Assembly (NCBI RefSeq): GCF_016714285.1
Contig: NZ_JADJNN010000038.1
Coordinates: forward strand, 1-64,000
Origin: Nannocystis sp.
GTDB taxonomy: Bacteria; Myxococcota_A; Polyangia; Nannocystales; Nannocystaceae
DNA: 64,000 nucleotides
Direction: 5' to 3'
A program made the position numbers and the translations under genes. Positions 29,801 to 38,644 of this stretch are shown in pieces; position 1 is the first letter of the stretch; every line of letters begins with the position of its first letter. Under the pieces are notes generated by a model. It made no database searches. It was not told where the DNA came from and saw nothing but the letters and a program-made list of their open reading frames with translations.

Positions 29801-32128
29801 ATGATGGCCTGGACCCGCCCCTTCGCCGAAGTCCAGGCCACCCTCGCCGACGCAGCGGAGAGCGGCCTCCAGGTCGGCGATTTTATCTACGCCGTCTACT
29901 GCACGGTCACCACCGTGTTCCTCACCGTGCTCACGGGTGAACCCCTCGACCGCCTTCAGGAGCGTATCGAGGTCTCGCTGGCCCTCGTGCGCCGTCGCGA
30001 GCTTCTCGATCAGATCCTGGTGCTCGGCCACATGCGGTGCCTGTTCGCCGCCCTCGCCGACCCCGCCGCTACTCCTGTCAATACGGCCCCGCTACGGGCC
30101 GGCATGGACGACGCGCACGCCCCTCTGGCGATGTTCTACTCTCACTACTACGAGGCGCTGATCGCGTATCTCCACAACGACACGCAGGCTGCCCACGCAG
30201 CGCTCGTCGAGGCGCAGCCGCGGGTTACGGTCGCGTTCGGCAGCTCGATGGTCGCCGACTTCACCTTCCTCGAGTGTCTGATCCTCGCCCGCCGCCACGC
30301 CGACGCCGACGCCGACGAGCGTGCGGCGATCACCGAGAAGATTGAGAATAACCTCAACCGCCTCGCCGCTTGGGCCCTCAGCGCTCCCTGCAACTTCGCA
30401 CACCGCGAGGCACTCGCCCGCGGCGAGTGGGCCCGGGCGCAGGGCGACGACGGCGGGGCTCTGCGCAACTACAACCAGGCCATCGATCTCGCCCGTGAGC
30501 ACGGGGCGCCACACCTCGAGGCCATCGCCTGCGAATGTGCGCTCCGCTTCGCCGCCGCTCGCGCCTTCCCGATCCTGGTCCACGCGTATCTTCAAGCTGC
30601 GCTCGCCGCCTACCGCACCTGGGGCGCCCACGCCCAGGCGACCCGGCTCACCCGCGAATTCGCCGAAGCGACCCGGAGCACCGGTGCGCCCGACGCCGCC
30701 CATACCTCCGGGGCTGAGTCCGCGACCGGGTTGCACACGCTCGACCACGCCTCGCTGGTGAAGGCCCTCAATGCGCTCTCGGCCGAGATTCACCTCGACG
30801 CCCTGATCGGCCGCCTGCTGCACCTCGCGCTCGAGAATGCCGGGGCAGAGCGCGGCTGGCTGCTGCTCGACCGCGAGGGCACCTGGTACGTCGAGGCCTC
30901 GCTGGCGAGCGCCGCCCCGGAGACGCTCGATCGACCCTCGCTTCCGTGGACCGCTGTGCCGCTCCCAGCCGCGATCCTCCGCTACGCCGCACGTACCTGC
31001 GAGAGCGTCGTGCTCGACGACGCAGCCCGTGCCGGCCCATTCACTCACGACGAGTACGTGCAGGCCCACCGACCGTGCTCGCTCGCCTGTATCCCACTCG
31101 TCAACCAGGGCCGCATCCTCGGCCTCCTCTACCTCGAGAACAACCTCGCGGTCGGCGTGTTCACGGCGGCCCGCTGCCAGATCCTGCAATTCCTCGCCGC
31201 CCAGGCGGCTGTGTCGCTCGCCATCTCACTGCTGTACCGGCAGCTTGCCGACCACAACCGCAGCCTCGAGCTTCGCGTAGACGAGCGGACGGGCGCGCTT
31301 CAACAGGCGCTGGACCAACTGCGCCGCGCGCAGCGGCAGATGGTCGAGTCGGAGAAGCTCGCCGCGCTGGGCGGCCTAGTCGCGGGCATCGCCCACGAGA
31401 TCAACACGCCGGTTGGCATCGGCGTGACCGCAGCCTCGGCCCTGGCCGACGCGACACACGAGATCCAGCGCGCCTACGCAGGCGGCCGAATGACGCGCGA
31501 GGACTTCGACCTCTATCTCGATCGGGCCCAGCGCGCGAGCCAGATCCTGCTGGCCAACCTCGGCCGCGCCGTCAACCTCATCCAGTCCTTCAAGCAGATC
31601 GCCGTCGATCAGTCGAGCGAGGCCCCGCGATCGTTCCTTGTCGGCGAATACCTCGAGCAGGTGGTGCTGAGTCTGCAGCCCGAGCGGCGGCGAGTCCCCC
31701 ACCGCGTCGAGATCGTCGGCGACCCAACGTTGACCCTCCACAGCCACCCCGGCGCAATGGCCCAGATCATCACCAACCTGGTGATGAACTCGCTGCAGCA
31801 CGCCTGGCGCGAGCCCGGCCCCGGACCCGGCACCATCCATATCGCCTTCGCATGCCACGATCGGTGCTTCGAGCTGCGCTACAGCGACGACGGCCAGGGC
31901 ATCGCTGGTGAGCACCTCGGCCGGATCTTTGAGCCCTTCTTTACGACCCGCCGCGATCACGGCGGCAGCGGCCTCGGCCTCTACATCGTCTACAACATCA
32001 CGACCCAGCGTCTGCAAGGGACCATCACCTGCGAGAGCGCCCCGGGGCAGGGAGCCTGCTTCAGATTGACGATGCCGGCGACCCAGGTCGACCCAGATTC
32101 GCCCACCCAGCAGAGGAGCACCGCATGA
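26837..32128 (+). CDS. Hybrid (pseudo)kinase-AAA-GAF-histidine kinase
   Basis: 1763 residues. Residues 5-275 have a Ser/Thr-kinase fold: Lys36 and SPEQTGRM are conserved, but the catalytic HRD is HHN (126-128) and DFG is DFS (147-149), so it is probably a pseudokinase. Next an AAA_16 ATPase: Walker A GPPGIGKS (327-334) and FLDDLQWTDP. A long helical-repeat region follows, then a GAF domain (from ~1310: LLHLALENAGAERGWLLLDR), a coiled coil, and a histidine kinase with phospho-acceptor His1520 (AGIAHEINTP), N box NLVMNSLQHAW and G boxes DDGQGI and GGSGLGLYIVY. This is the trifunctional kinase/ATPase/histidine-kinase architecture. It overlaps the cyclase gene by ATGA. Confidence 0.93.
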   Translation: MITVPGYLVSRVLREGRRTMLLRATRLADGAAVVLKALRGEHPGTRDLARLRHEHEVLARFNDPCVIRTHGLIELGTRAVLVMEDFVGTTLAERLPPAGLPLAEFLVIAPRLVRALTVIHERDVIHHNLNPGNILVDATLQRVTLVDFSLASALAEEHSELAARELSGGSLTYISPEQTGRMNRPVDYRSDIYALGITFYQLLTGAPPFTFADPLELVHAHIARLPAPVHERRPEVPPALSALVLRMLAKNAEARYQSSAGLLADLERVRRALEGRGPVDFPLGELDFSDRFILPSNLHGREPDAAALLAAFARTCAGGNELVLLAGPPGIGKSVLVREIHRPMVLHRGHFCSGKFDQLGRNSPYSALAQALRGLMLHILGEQDARLLDWRATLSVALAPNARVLFDTVPELERLLEPQPSVPVLPPTESANRFHTALRALLRALAGERHPVAIFLDDLQWTDPATCKLVEELVGDAELTHILWIGAYRDTEVDLDHPLARALRRLDERGAAVTVRALPPLAPASVARIIADTLHCGPDDAAALAALIHDRSEGNPMFVRTYLQSLHDQGVLTLDRSCGAWTWTAARLSQAALPDDVVDLVTRRISELPPRARDLLRVAACCGGRFDLHLVARIEGAATPGVLADLWPAVDRGLLRPVGDDYKYVADERHAAELEFVHDRIQQVAYAQILADERPRLHLTVGRTLLALSDHARSQSEVFTIAGHLSRAGAMLDDPGERLRVAAIHLRAARQAKAATAYRSACGYLNAGIELLPADVWTSAYPLAFALHRELVECAYLAGDPEAAIAVFTPLLERACTRREKAELHALRAVLETNRGKLRAALAAGRAGLALFAVELPELATPADVVLAFEAYQALRADLSDEALRSWPETRDEDIRVEMRVMVAMSAAAYFTDTNLASLLLLRIAIHSLRHGLSEVSSYGMIGVGLVLSGGFGRYTDGDAHGRLAHDLNERFANAELRPRIALFWATFMMAWTRPFAEVQATLADAAESGLQVGDFIYAVYCTVTTVFLTVLTGEPLDRLQERIEVSLALVRRRELLDQILVLGHMRCLFAALADPAATPVNTAPLRAGMDDAHAPLAMFYSHYYEALIAYLHNDTQAAHAALVEAQPRVTVAFGSSMVADFTFLECLILARRHADADADERAAITEKIENNLNRLAAWALSAPCNFAHREALARGEWARAQGDDGGALRNYNQAIDLAREHGAPHLEAIACECALRFAAARAFPILVHAYLQAALAAYRTWGAHAQATRLTREFAEATRSTGAPDAAHTSGAESATGLHTLDHASLVKALNALSAEIHLDALIGRLLHLALENAGAERGWLLLDREGTWYVEASLASAAPETLDRPSLPWTAVPLPAAILRYAARTCESVVLDDAARAGPFTHDEYVQAHRPCSLACIPLVNQGRILGLLYLENNLAVGVFTAARCQILQFLAAQAAVSLAISLLYRQLADHNRSLELRVDERTGALQQALDQLRRAQRQMVESEKLAALGGLVAGIAHEINTPVGIGVTAASALADATHEIQRAYAGGRMTREDFDLYLDRAQRASQILLANLGRAVNLIQSFKQIAVDQSSEAPRSFLVGEYLEQVVLSLQPERRRVPHRVEIVGDPTLTLHSHPGAMAQIITNLVMNSLQHAWREPGPGPGTIHIAFACHDRCFELRYSDDGQGIAGEHLGRIFEPFFTTRRDHGGSGLGLYIVYNITTQRLQGTITCESAPGQGACFRLTMPATQVDPDSPTQQRSTA

Positions 32129-33477
32129 ACCCCGCCACCCCCGAACCCCGCGGCACCGACCTCGTTTTCGCGGAGCGCCCTAACTCGCCCATCCGCAACG
32201 AAGCGGCCTGGATCATCCTCATCGTCGACGACGACCAGGGCGTCCACGACGTCACCCGCCTGGCCCTTGATGGCCTCGAATTCGACGGCCGCCGCCTCAC
32301 CTTCGTCAGCGCCCAGTCGGGCCGCGAGGCGATCGAGCTGCTGCGTACGCGCCAGGACATCGCCCTGGTCCTGCTCGACGTTGTGATGGAGTCCGATCAC
32401 GCTGGCCTGCGCGTCATCGAGGTCACCCGCGGCGAGATCGGCAACCCCGCGGTCCGCTTCGTCCTGCGCACCGGTCAGCCCGGTCACGCTCCCGAACGCC
32501 AGGTGATCACCGACTATGACATCAGCGACTACAAGACCAAGGGCGAGCTTACCGCTGGCAAGCTCTACACCACCGTCGTCGCCTCGCTGCGCACCTATCG
32601 CCACATTCGCGCCCTCGACCAGCACCGTGAGCGCGCCGAGGCGACCGCGACCGCGCTGCAGCGCTTCTTCCCTGGCGAATACCTCGCTCTGCTGCAGCGC
32701 GCCGGGATCACCGAAGTCTGCCTCGGCGACCAGATCCAGCGCGAGATGACCGTGATGTTCGTCGATGTACGGGGCTTTACCGGCATGTCCGAGACCATGA
32801 GCCCGGCCGAGTGCTTCCGCTTCATCAACCGCCTATTTGCCCACCTGTGCCCCATCGTCCGCGAGCAGCACGGCATTATCGACAAGTTCCTCGGTGACGG
32901 CTTCCTCGCTCTGTTCCCCCGCTCCGCCGACGACGCTCTGCAGGTCGCTCTCGCCCTCCAGCGCCGCATGCTCGCCTTTAACGCCGAGTACGGTGAAAAC
33001 GTGCGCATCGGCATCGGCGTACACACCGGCGTGCTCATGCTCGGCACCGTCGGCGACGCGGCCCGCATGGAGGCGACCGTGCTGTCCGACGCGGTGAATC
33101 TCAGCGCCCGCCTCGAGGCCCTGACCAAACGCTACAGCGCTGGCGTGATCCTCAGCCAGCAGACCCTGCTTGCCACCGCCAACCCCGGGGCGTACGGCGT
33201 GCGCTCGATCGGCGAGGTCCACGTCCCCGGCAAACAGGCCGCGATCGCCATCTACGAGCTTATCGACGCCGACTCCGAGCAGCTGCGCAGCGCCAAGATG
33301 GCGACCGCAGCTGACTTCGCTGAGGCCGTCGCATGCTACCAAACCGGCGCTCACGGCGAGGCCTGCATGCTCCTGCAGCGGGTGCTGAACCGCTGCCCCG
33401 ACGACGAGGCCGCCCGCCTCTATCTCCGCCTCGCCGCCGAGGCGCTGCTCGGCCGCGCTGGTCGTCGCGTGGGATGA
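32125..33477 (+). CDS. Response regulator with class III nucleotidyl cyclase
   Basis: 450 residues. Residues ~30-160 are a receiver domain: ILIVDDDQGV acidic pocket, phospho-acceptor Asp85 (LVLLDVVM), and Lys in DYKTKGE. After a helical linker, residues ~205-385 are a class III adenylate/guanylate cyclase: metal Asp in FVDVRGFTGM, DKFLGDGFLALF with the second metal Asp, and DAVNLSARLEAL supplying transition-state Asn and Arg. The adenine-selecting Lys (DKF) is present, favouring cAMP. A short C-terminal helical region follows. It is almost certainly the partner of the adjacent histidine kinase: phosphorylation would control cyclic nucleotide synthesis. Confidence 0.93.
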   Translation: MNPATPEPRGTDLVFAERPNSPIRNEAAWIILIVDDDQGVHDVTRLALDGLEFDGRRLTFVSAQSGREAIELLRTRQDIALVLLDVVMESDHAGLRVIEVTRGEIGNPAVRFVLRTGQPGHAPERQVITDYDISDYKTKGELTAGKLYTTVVASLRTYRHIRALDQHRERAEATATALQRFFPGEYLALLQRAGITEVCLGDQIQREMTVMFVDVRGFTGMSETMSPAECFRFINRLFAHLCPIVREQHGIIDKFLGDGFLALFPRSADDALQVALALQRRMLAFNAEYGENVRIGIGVHTGVLMLGTVGDAARMEATVLSDAVNLSARLEALTKRYSAGVILSQQTLLATANPGAYGVRSIGEVHVPGKQAAIAIYELIDADSEQLRSAKMATAADFAEAVACYQTGAHGEACMLLQRVLNRCPDDEAARLYLRLAAEALLGRAGRRVG

Positions 33478-33714
33478 CACGCCGACCTCCCGCGGCTTCA
33501 ACCGGTCGGCAGCGATTCTGTAGCGGCGAGGCTGCGCGACGGCCGAGACACAGGAAGGCCTTCCACTCAGCCGGTCCGCCGCTTATCGACGGCGAGGCAC
33601 GCAACCGCACATGTCGAATCGAAGGCGCGGCCACGACAGCGGCCTTGCTGAGCCTGGTCGGGCATGCGACGATTCGGGCGCGGAAGCTGAGGCTTTCCGC
33701 GGAGGGTTGCCGCG

Positions 33715-34101
33715 ATGTCGATGCTCAAGCGAGTGTTCTGCGTCCTCCTGACCGTGGTGATGCTCCTCGCGGGCGCCGCCCACTTCACCATGACCGCCAC
33801 CTACGTGGCGATCATGCCAAGTTTCTTGCCCTTCCCGCTCGTCCTCGTCTACCTCAGCGGCGTACTCGAGATCGTTCTTGGGCTCGGGCTGCAGATCCCC
33901 GCCCTCCGCCGGCTCGCCGCGTGGGGCCTGGTCGCGCTGCTGATCGCGGTGCTCCCCGCGAACATCAACCAGGCAGTGCACAACCTCCAGCCGGAGGGCC
34001 TGCAGATGTCGCAGACCATGCTGTGGGTGCGCATCCCGATGCAACTGGTGTTCATCGCGTGGGCCTTTTGGCTGACACGACCCGAACGACAGGGCGGATG
34101 A
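33715..34101 (+). CDS. DoxX-like four-helix membrane protein
   Basis: 128 residues, four hydrophobic helices (FCVLLTVVMLLAGAAHF, VLVYLSGVLEIVLGLGL, AAWGLVALLIAVLPANIN, RIPMQLVFIAWAFWLT). GAAHF near the start and 'SGvlEi.lGlgL..p..r..aa' match the DoxX/DoxD family. A GGAGGG site lies 9-10 bases upstream. The molecular function of these proteins is poorly known. It is isolated, with no clear operon partner. Confidence 0.82.
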   Translation: MSMLKRVFCVLLTVVMLLAGAAHFTMTATYVAIMPSFLPFPLVLVYLSGVLEIVLGLGLQIPALRRLAAWGLVALLIAVLPANINQAVHNLQPEGLQMSQTMLWVRIPMQLVFIAWAFWLTRPERQGG

Positions 34102-34503
34102 TCGTCAAGATCCCGTGCGCAGCATTCCCGCGTCGAAGCACCTTCATCCTCGCTGACCCCGTCGCGCCGGAAAGCGCCCGAGCCTCAAAACCGCAGCTGA
34201 AAGCCCCGGCCGCGAGGCTCGCCTTGTACACGCGCAGCGGATGCCGATGCCGGAGCCGGGCCCCGCCCACCACCGCCTATGGCAAATACGAGCAGTGTGG
34301 ATCTCGGCCGCCGTCGCCGATGCGCAGCGAATCATCGCCAGAAACGAGCCCGGTCGAACGAACGCGCAACCGCAACAACCTTTTGTGGTTAGGCGCGCCT
34401 CAGGACGCGGCGGCTCATTGCACCGGGACCATCGAGGCTTCGACCACTGTGGTAGGGTGAAATCGTGGGGCTCGGCTGGATCACGTGCGCCCGCTGAGGA
34501 TCC
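34102..34503. other. Intergenic region, nothing recognised
   Basis: 402 bp before the kinase-TPR gene. No frame with homology, repeat or RNA gene was recognised. A short minus-strand frame (VYKASLAAGAFSCGFEARAL) is open but has no support. It likely contains the kinase promoter. Confidence 0.35.
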
Positions 34504-37500
34504 GTGGTCGACTCCACCGCCATCACCAACGACACGGCGCTGGCGGTCACCGCCGCCTCCATCACCAACGCCGCGGCGCTGGCGGCCACCGCCGCCTCCA
34601 TCACCAACGACGTGGCGCTGGCGGCCACGGCCGCTGGCGGCGCTGGCCAGGCGACGCCGTCAACGGCGCAACCGTCAACGGATCTCGGGCGCGGTGCCCT
34701 CTTGGGCCGCTACGTGGTGCTGTCGAAGCTCGGGGCCGGCGGCATGGGCGTGGTCTATGCGGGCTACGACCCCGAGCTCGACCGCAAGGTGGCGCTCAAG
34801 CTCCTCCACCCGCGGCTCGCCGACGACGACCCATTCGTCGCCCGCGAGGCCCGCGCCCGCCTGGCACGGGAGGCCCAGGCGCTCGCAAAGCTCAACCACC
34901 CGCACATCGTCGCCATCCACGACGTCGGCGAGCACGAGCGGGCCGTGTGGCTGGCCATGGAGTACGTCGAGGGCGAGACGCTGTCGGCGTGGGTCAGCCG
35001 GCGACGACGGACGTGGCGCGAGCTTCTGGACGTCATGACCCCCGCTGCTCGCGGGCTGTCCGCTGCGCACGAGGCGGGCCTCGTCCACCGGGACATCAAG
35101 CCCGACAACATCATGGTCGGCGCCGACGGGCGCGTGCGCGTCATGGACCTCGGCCTGGCCCGCGCGCTCGACGATGCACCCGCCGCCCCCATCGTTGTCG
35201 TGAGCACCGCCGCCTGCGACCTCGCGGCCCTGGCGGCGCACGTGACCCGGGTGGGGGCGGTGATGGGCACGCCCGCGTACATGAGCCCGGAGCAGTTTCG
35301 CGGCGACGCCGTCGACGCCCGCACTGACGTGTTCTCATTCTGCGTCACGCTGTGGGAGGCGCTGATGGGCGAGCCCCCGTTCGCCGGCGATACGCTGGTG
35401 GACCTCCGGGCCAGCGTGCTCGCGGGCGCCGTCCGGCCAGTGCCACGCGACCCGCACGCTCGCCGCGTCCCCGGCTGGCTGCGGCGTGTGTGCTTGCAAG
35501 GACTCGCTACCCGACCCGAGCGCCGTTTCCCGTCGATGCAGGCCCTGCTCGCCGCGCTGTCCCGCAGCCGGACCCAGGCCCGGGCCCGCAAGTGGCTCGT
35601 GGGCGTCGCGGCCGTGGCGACCCTCGGCGCCTCGGCGGCCCTGGTTCAGCGCCACGATCACAACCAGCGCGTCGCGGCGTGCGAGGCCGTCGGCGCCAGC
35701 ATCGTCGACGTGTGGAACGACGCGGCGCGGACCCGTGTACGCGAGGGTATCCTCGCTACGGGCCTCGCCTACGCGCCGGTGACCGCGGACAGAGTCCTGC
35801 CGATCCTCGACCGACAGGCCGAGGCCTGGCGCGAGCATCGAACCCGGGCCTGCTCGATGGCCGACCTCGAGGGGACGCTTGACGCGGAGCAGCTCGACCG
35901 CGCCGTCTGGTGCCTCGACGAGCGGCGGATGGCCCTCGCGGCGCTGGTGACCGAGCTGTCGCACGCCGACGCGATGGTCATGCGACAGGCAGGGACCGGG
36001 GCCGCCGGCCTGCGCTCCGTGTCGCCCTGCATCGACCCACAGGTGCTCGCGGCCCTGCCGTCGCCGCCGCCCCCGGACGCCCGTGCGAAGGCCGACGCTC
36101 TGCGCGCCACGCTCGCGCAGGCGCGTACAGCCCTGTGGACCGGCAAGTACCCCGAGGGCTTGAAGCAGCTGCGTGCCGCGCTCGCGGACGTCGAGGCGCT
36201 CGGCTGGCCGCCCCTGACCGCCGCGGCCCGGCAACTCGAGGGCGACCTGCTCGAGAGCACGGGCGCCTACGCCGAGGCCGAGGCCGTGAGCCTCATGGCC
36301 TACATGGCGGCGGCGAAGTTGCGCGCCTGGGGTGTGGCGGCCCGTGCCGCGATCACCCTCACGGCCATCATCGGGTACCGGCAGTCTCGCCATGCCGAGG
36401 GCAAGGTGTGGGGGGCGCACGCGGAGGTCGCTGTCCTGTTCGCCGGCGACGCCTTGGGCCTCGACGAGGCCCATCGCGTCAACACCCTCGGCCTCGTGAA
36501 CTTCGCGGCGGGCAGTTACGCCGCGGCGAAGTCGCTGCACGAGCGAGCCCTGGCAATCCACGAGAAGACGCTGGGCCCCGAGCACCCCACCGTCGCTATC
36601 TCGCTCAACAACATCGCCAATGTCCTCTACGCCACGGGAGCGTACGCCGAGGCGAAGGCGCTGTACGAGCGCGTCTTGACGATCAAGGAGAAAGCGCTGG
36701 GCCCCGAACACCCCGACCTGGCCCTCTCCCTCTACAACCTCGCCCTCGTGCACGAGGCCAGGGGCGAGTACGCCGAGGCGAGGCCGCTCTACGAACGAAC
36801 CCTGGTGATCTTCGAGGCGACGCTGGGCCCCGAACACCCCCACGTCGCCGCCGTCCTCGCTAGCCTCGCCGACGTTCACCGGACCACGGGCGCGCACGCC
36901 GAGGCGAAGGTGCTCCACGAGCGAGCCCTGGCCATCCGCGAGAAGGTGCTGGGCTCCGAACACCCCCTCGTCGCCAACTCGCTCAACGGCCTCGCCAGCG
37001 TTTACCTGGCCACGGGCGCGTACGCCGAGGCGAGGACGCTTTACGAGCGAGCCCTGGTCATCCGCGAGAAGGCGCTGGGCCCCGAGCACCCCGACGTGGC
37101 CACCTCCCTCGACGGCCTCGCCGATGTTCACCTGGCCACGGGCGCGTACGCCGAGACGAGGGTGCTGTACGAGCGAATCCTGGCCATTCAGGAGAAGACG
37201 CTGGGCCCCGAACACGCCAACGTCGCCGCGGTCCTCGGAGGCCTCGGCGCCGTCGCGCTCGCGCAGGACATGCCGGCCGCAGCCCTGCCGTACCTCGAGC
37301 GAGCTCTCACCATCTACGACGTCCACGAGGGCGTCCAGGAACGCGAGCTCGCGGTCCGCTTCAACCTCGCCAGGGCCCTCGTCCGCGCAGGCGGCGACCG
37401 AAGCCGTGCGCTCGCCGAGGCCCGCAAGGCCGCCGACGGCTACCGCGAGGCCGGTGCGGGCAAGGCGAAGGAACTCGCCGAGGTCGAGGCATTCCTTGCC

Positions 37501-37515
37501 GACCACGGGAGTTGA
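34504..37515 (+). CDS. Ser/Thr protein kinase with TPR array
   Basis: 1003 residues from GTG 34504. The first ~45 residues are three near-identical 13-mers (AASITNDVALAAT type), encoded by a 39-bp tandem repeat. The kinase spans ~68-350: GAGGMGVV, Lys99, HRDIKPDN (HRD 195-197). The DFG is DLG (215-217), which usually keeps activity. GTPAYMSPEQ is present. A transmembrane helix follows (KWLVGVAAVATLGASAALVQ). The C-terminal half has six 42-residue TPR_10/12-type units (LYERALVIREKALGPEHPDV) whose DNA repeats at 126 bp. The extracytoplasmic TPRs probably bind protein partners. Confidence 0.93.
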   Translation: MVDSTAITNDTALAVTAASITNAAALAATAASITNDVALAATAAGGAGQATPSTAQPSTDLGRGALLGRYVVLSKLGAGGMGVVYAGYDPELDRKVALKLLHPRLADDDPFVAREARARLAREAQALAKLNHPHIVAIHDVGEHERAVWLAMEYVEGETLSAWVSRRRRTWRELLDVMTPAARGLSAAHEAGLVHRDIKPDNIMVGADGRVRVMDLGLARALDDAPAAPIVVVSTAACDLAALAAHVTRVGAVMGTPAYMSPEQFRGDAVDARTDVFSFCVTLWEALMGEPPFAGDTLVDLRASVLAGAVRPVPRDPHARRVPGWLRRVCLQGLATRPERRFPSMQALLAALSRSRTQARARKWLVGVAAVATLGASAALVQRHDHNQRVAACEAVGASIVDVWNDAARTRVREGILATGLAYAPVTADRVLPILDRQAEAWREHRTRACSMADLEGTLDAEQLDRAVWCLDERRMALAALVTELSHADAMVMRQAGTGAAGLRSVSPCIDPQVLAALPSPPPPDARAKADALRATLAQARTALWTGKYPEGLKQLRAALADVEALGWPPLTAAARQLEGDLLESTGAYAEAEAVSLMAYMAAAKLRAWGVAARAAITLTAIIGYRQSRHAEGKVWGAHAEVAVLFAGDALGLDEAHRVNTLGLVNFAAGSYAAAKSLHERALAIHEKTLGPEHPTVAISLNNIANVLYATGAYAEAKALYERVLTIKEKALGPEHPDLALSLYNLALVHEARGEYAEARPLYERTLVIFEATLGPEHPHVAAVLASLADVHRTTGAHAEAKVLHERALAIREKVLGSEHPLVANSLNGLASVYLATGAYAEARTLYERALVIREKALGPEHPDVATSLDGLADVHLATGAYAETRVLYERILAIQEKTLGPEHANVAAVLGGLGAVALAQDMPAAALPYLERALTIYDVHEGVQERELAVRFNLARALVRAGGDRSRALAEARKAADGYREAGAGKAKELAEVEAFLADHGS
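34513..34629. repeat. 39-bp tandem repeat, three units
   Basis: Units at 34513-34551, 34552-34590 and 34591-34629, with core CATCACCAACGACGTGGCGC. It is in frame (13 codons), so copy number can change without breaking the kinase gene. Confidence 0.9.
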
Positions 37516-37790
37516 CGGGCAGCGTGCCGGTCAGCAGTCGGTCCAGCGTGGCCCCGAGCCCGAACACATCGAAGCTGGGATTCGGATCGACGAGGCCAGC
37601 CTCCAGCGGCAGGTAGCCCGGGGTGCCCAGCGCCTTGCCCATGCTGGTCTGCCGGGGTCGCACCGCTCCGGTCGGGATCCGATAATTTTCGGCGATGCGA
37701 ACGACGCGGCCCCCCTCTACTACTTCGACCACACCGCGGCGCGAATCGGCAGGATCTGCGCCCTTGATGGAGGCGCTGCGAAGCATATTC
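37516..37790 (-). pseudogene. Ser/Thr kinase fragment, convergent with the kinase-TPR gene
   Basis: The minus strand reads ALGTPGYLPLEAGLVDPNPS then FDVFGLGATLDRLLTGTLP: the activation segment end, APE-like 'LPLEA' and helix F region of a kinase. Upstream (RRGVVEVVEGGRVVRIAEN) there is no HRD or DFG motif. The match stops at 37516, directly at the stop codon of the kinase-TPR gene. It is a truncated kinase left by recombination. Confidence 0.7.
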
Positions 37791-37873
37791 GTCCCCGCGC
37801 GGGCCTGTGCTGGCCGCGGCGTGCTTATGCTGAAAATGCACGCTACGCCGAGCGTCACCAGGAGAACGCCGTG

Positions 37874-38578
37874 ATGAACCGGTCCTCGTCTCGTATCCAT
37901 CATGGAATGATCATTGCTGTGTTCGTGGCCGCCTGCGACGTCGAGCCCATGCCCGAGGCGGCCGCCGTCTGCAACCAGCCTGCGTCCTTCGACGTGGATC
38001 CCCTCGGCGACCCGTCGATGTGTAGCAGCTATGAGCCCGAGACGGCGGGTGAGCCGATCGCGGTGACCTTCGTCAATGACAGCGACGAGGATATCATCCT
38101 GCGTGGGTGGGGCTGCGACGGATACTTCCAACTGATCAACGCGCTGTTCGGACGCATCACGCACGCGCCGGTGACCTGCCTCACCGAGCAGCCGCCCTGC
38201 GAGTGGATGCTGCGCGGCGAGGGCGGCTGCGTGGCGACCTGCCCGCAGGCGCCGGACATCCGCATCGCCCCCGGGCGCCGCTTCGAGACCACGTGGGCGC
38301 CCTTGGTGCTCGTCGAGGCCGAGCTTCCGCAGGCCTGCGCGGCGAGCCCCGACTTCTATGGCGCGTGCATGGCGGTGAAACGACCGGTCCCCGGCGGCGC
38401 ACTGCTTACGGCCATGTTTGCGTCGGCGAGCCAATGCGGGGCGGCCTGCGCCTGTGAAGCCGGGGCCGAGGGCTGGTGCGAGGTGCAGGAGCTGGCCGAT
38501 CTCGGTCCGTCGCAGCTCCACACGGTCAGCGCGCTCTACGATGGGGTCTGCGCCTCGGTGGAATTCTCGCTGCGTTGA
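37874..38578 (+). CDS. Cys-rich lipoprotein, 234 aa
   Basis: ATG 37874 (a GTG precedes it by one codon) with an AGGAGAACGCC site. Signal and lipobox: HHGMIIAVFVAACDV. The mature part contains at least 16 cysteines in a beta-rich context (CLTEQPPCEWMLRGEGGC, QCGAACACEAGAEGWC). No known family. Typical of secreted, disulfide-bonded surface proteins in this group. Confidence 0.75.
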   Translation: MNRSSSRIHHGMIIAVFVAACDVEPMPEAAAVCNQPASFDVDPLGDPSMCSSYEPETAGEPIAVTFVNDSDEDIILRGWGCDGYFQLINALFGRITHAPVTCLTEQPPCEWMLRGEGGCVATCPQAPDIRIAPGRRFETTWAPLVLVEAELPQACAASPDFYGACMAVKRPVPGGALLTAMFASASQCGAACACEAGAEGWCEVQELADLGPSQLHTVSALYDGVCASVEFSLR

Positions 38579-38644
38579 GCGCCCGCCAGCAGGTGACCCG
38601 GCACAGCTGCGGCCGGTGGCGGGTCGTGAAGCACTGTTCTACTC

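Noticed and set aside
36510..37300. 126-bp repeats looked like a possible CRISPR or satellite array
   Set aside because: They are the coding DNA for 42-residue TPR units; the 'spacers' are also coding and similar.
35335..37506. Long open frame antisense to the kinase-TPR gene (about 723 codons)
   Set aside because: It exists because the TPR DNA repeats and GC-rich codon bias keep the opposite strand open. Its product is Gly/Arg/Val-rich without any motif, while the plus strand has full kinase and TPR signatures.
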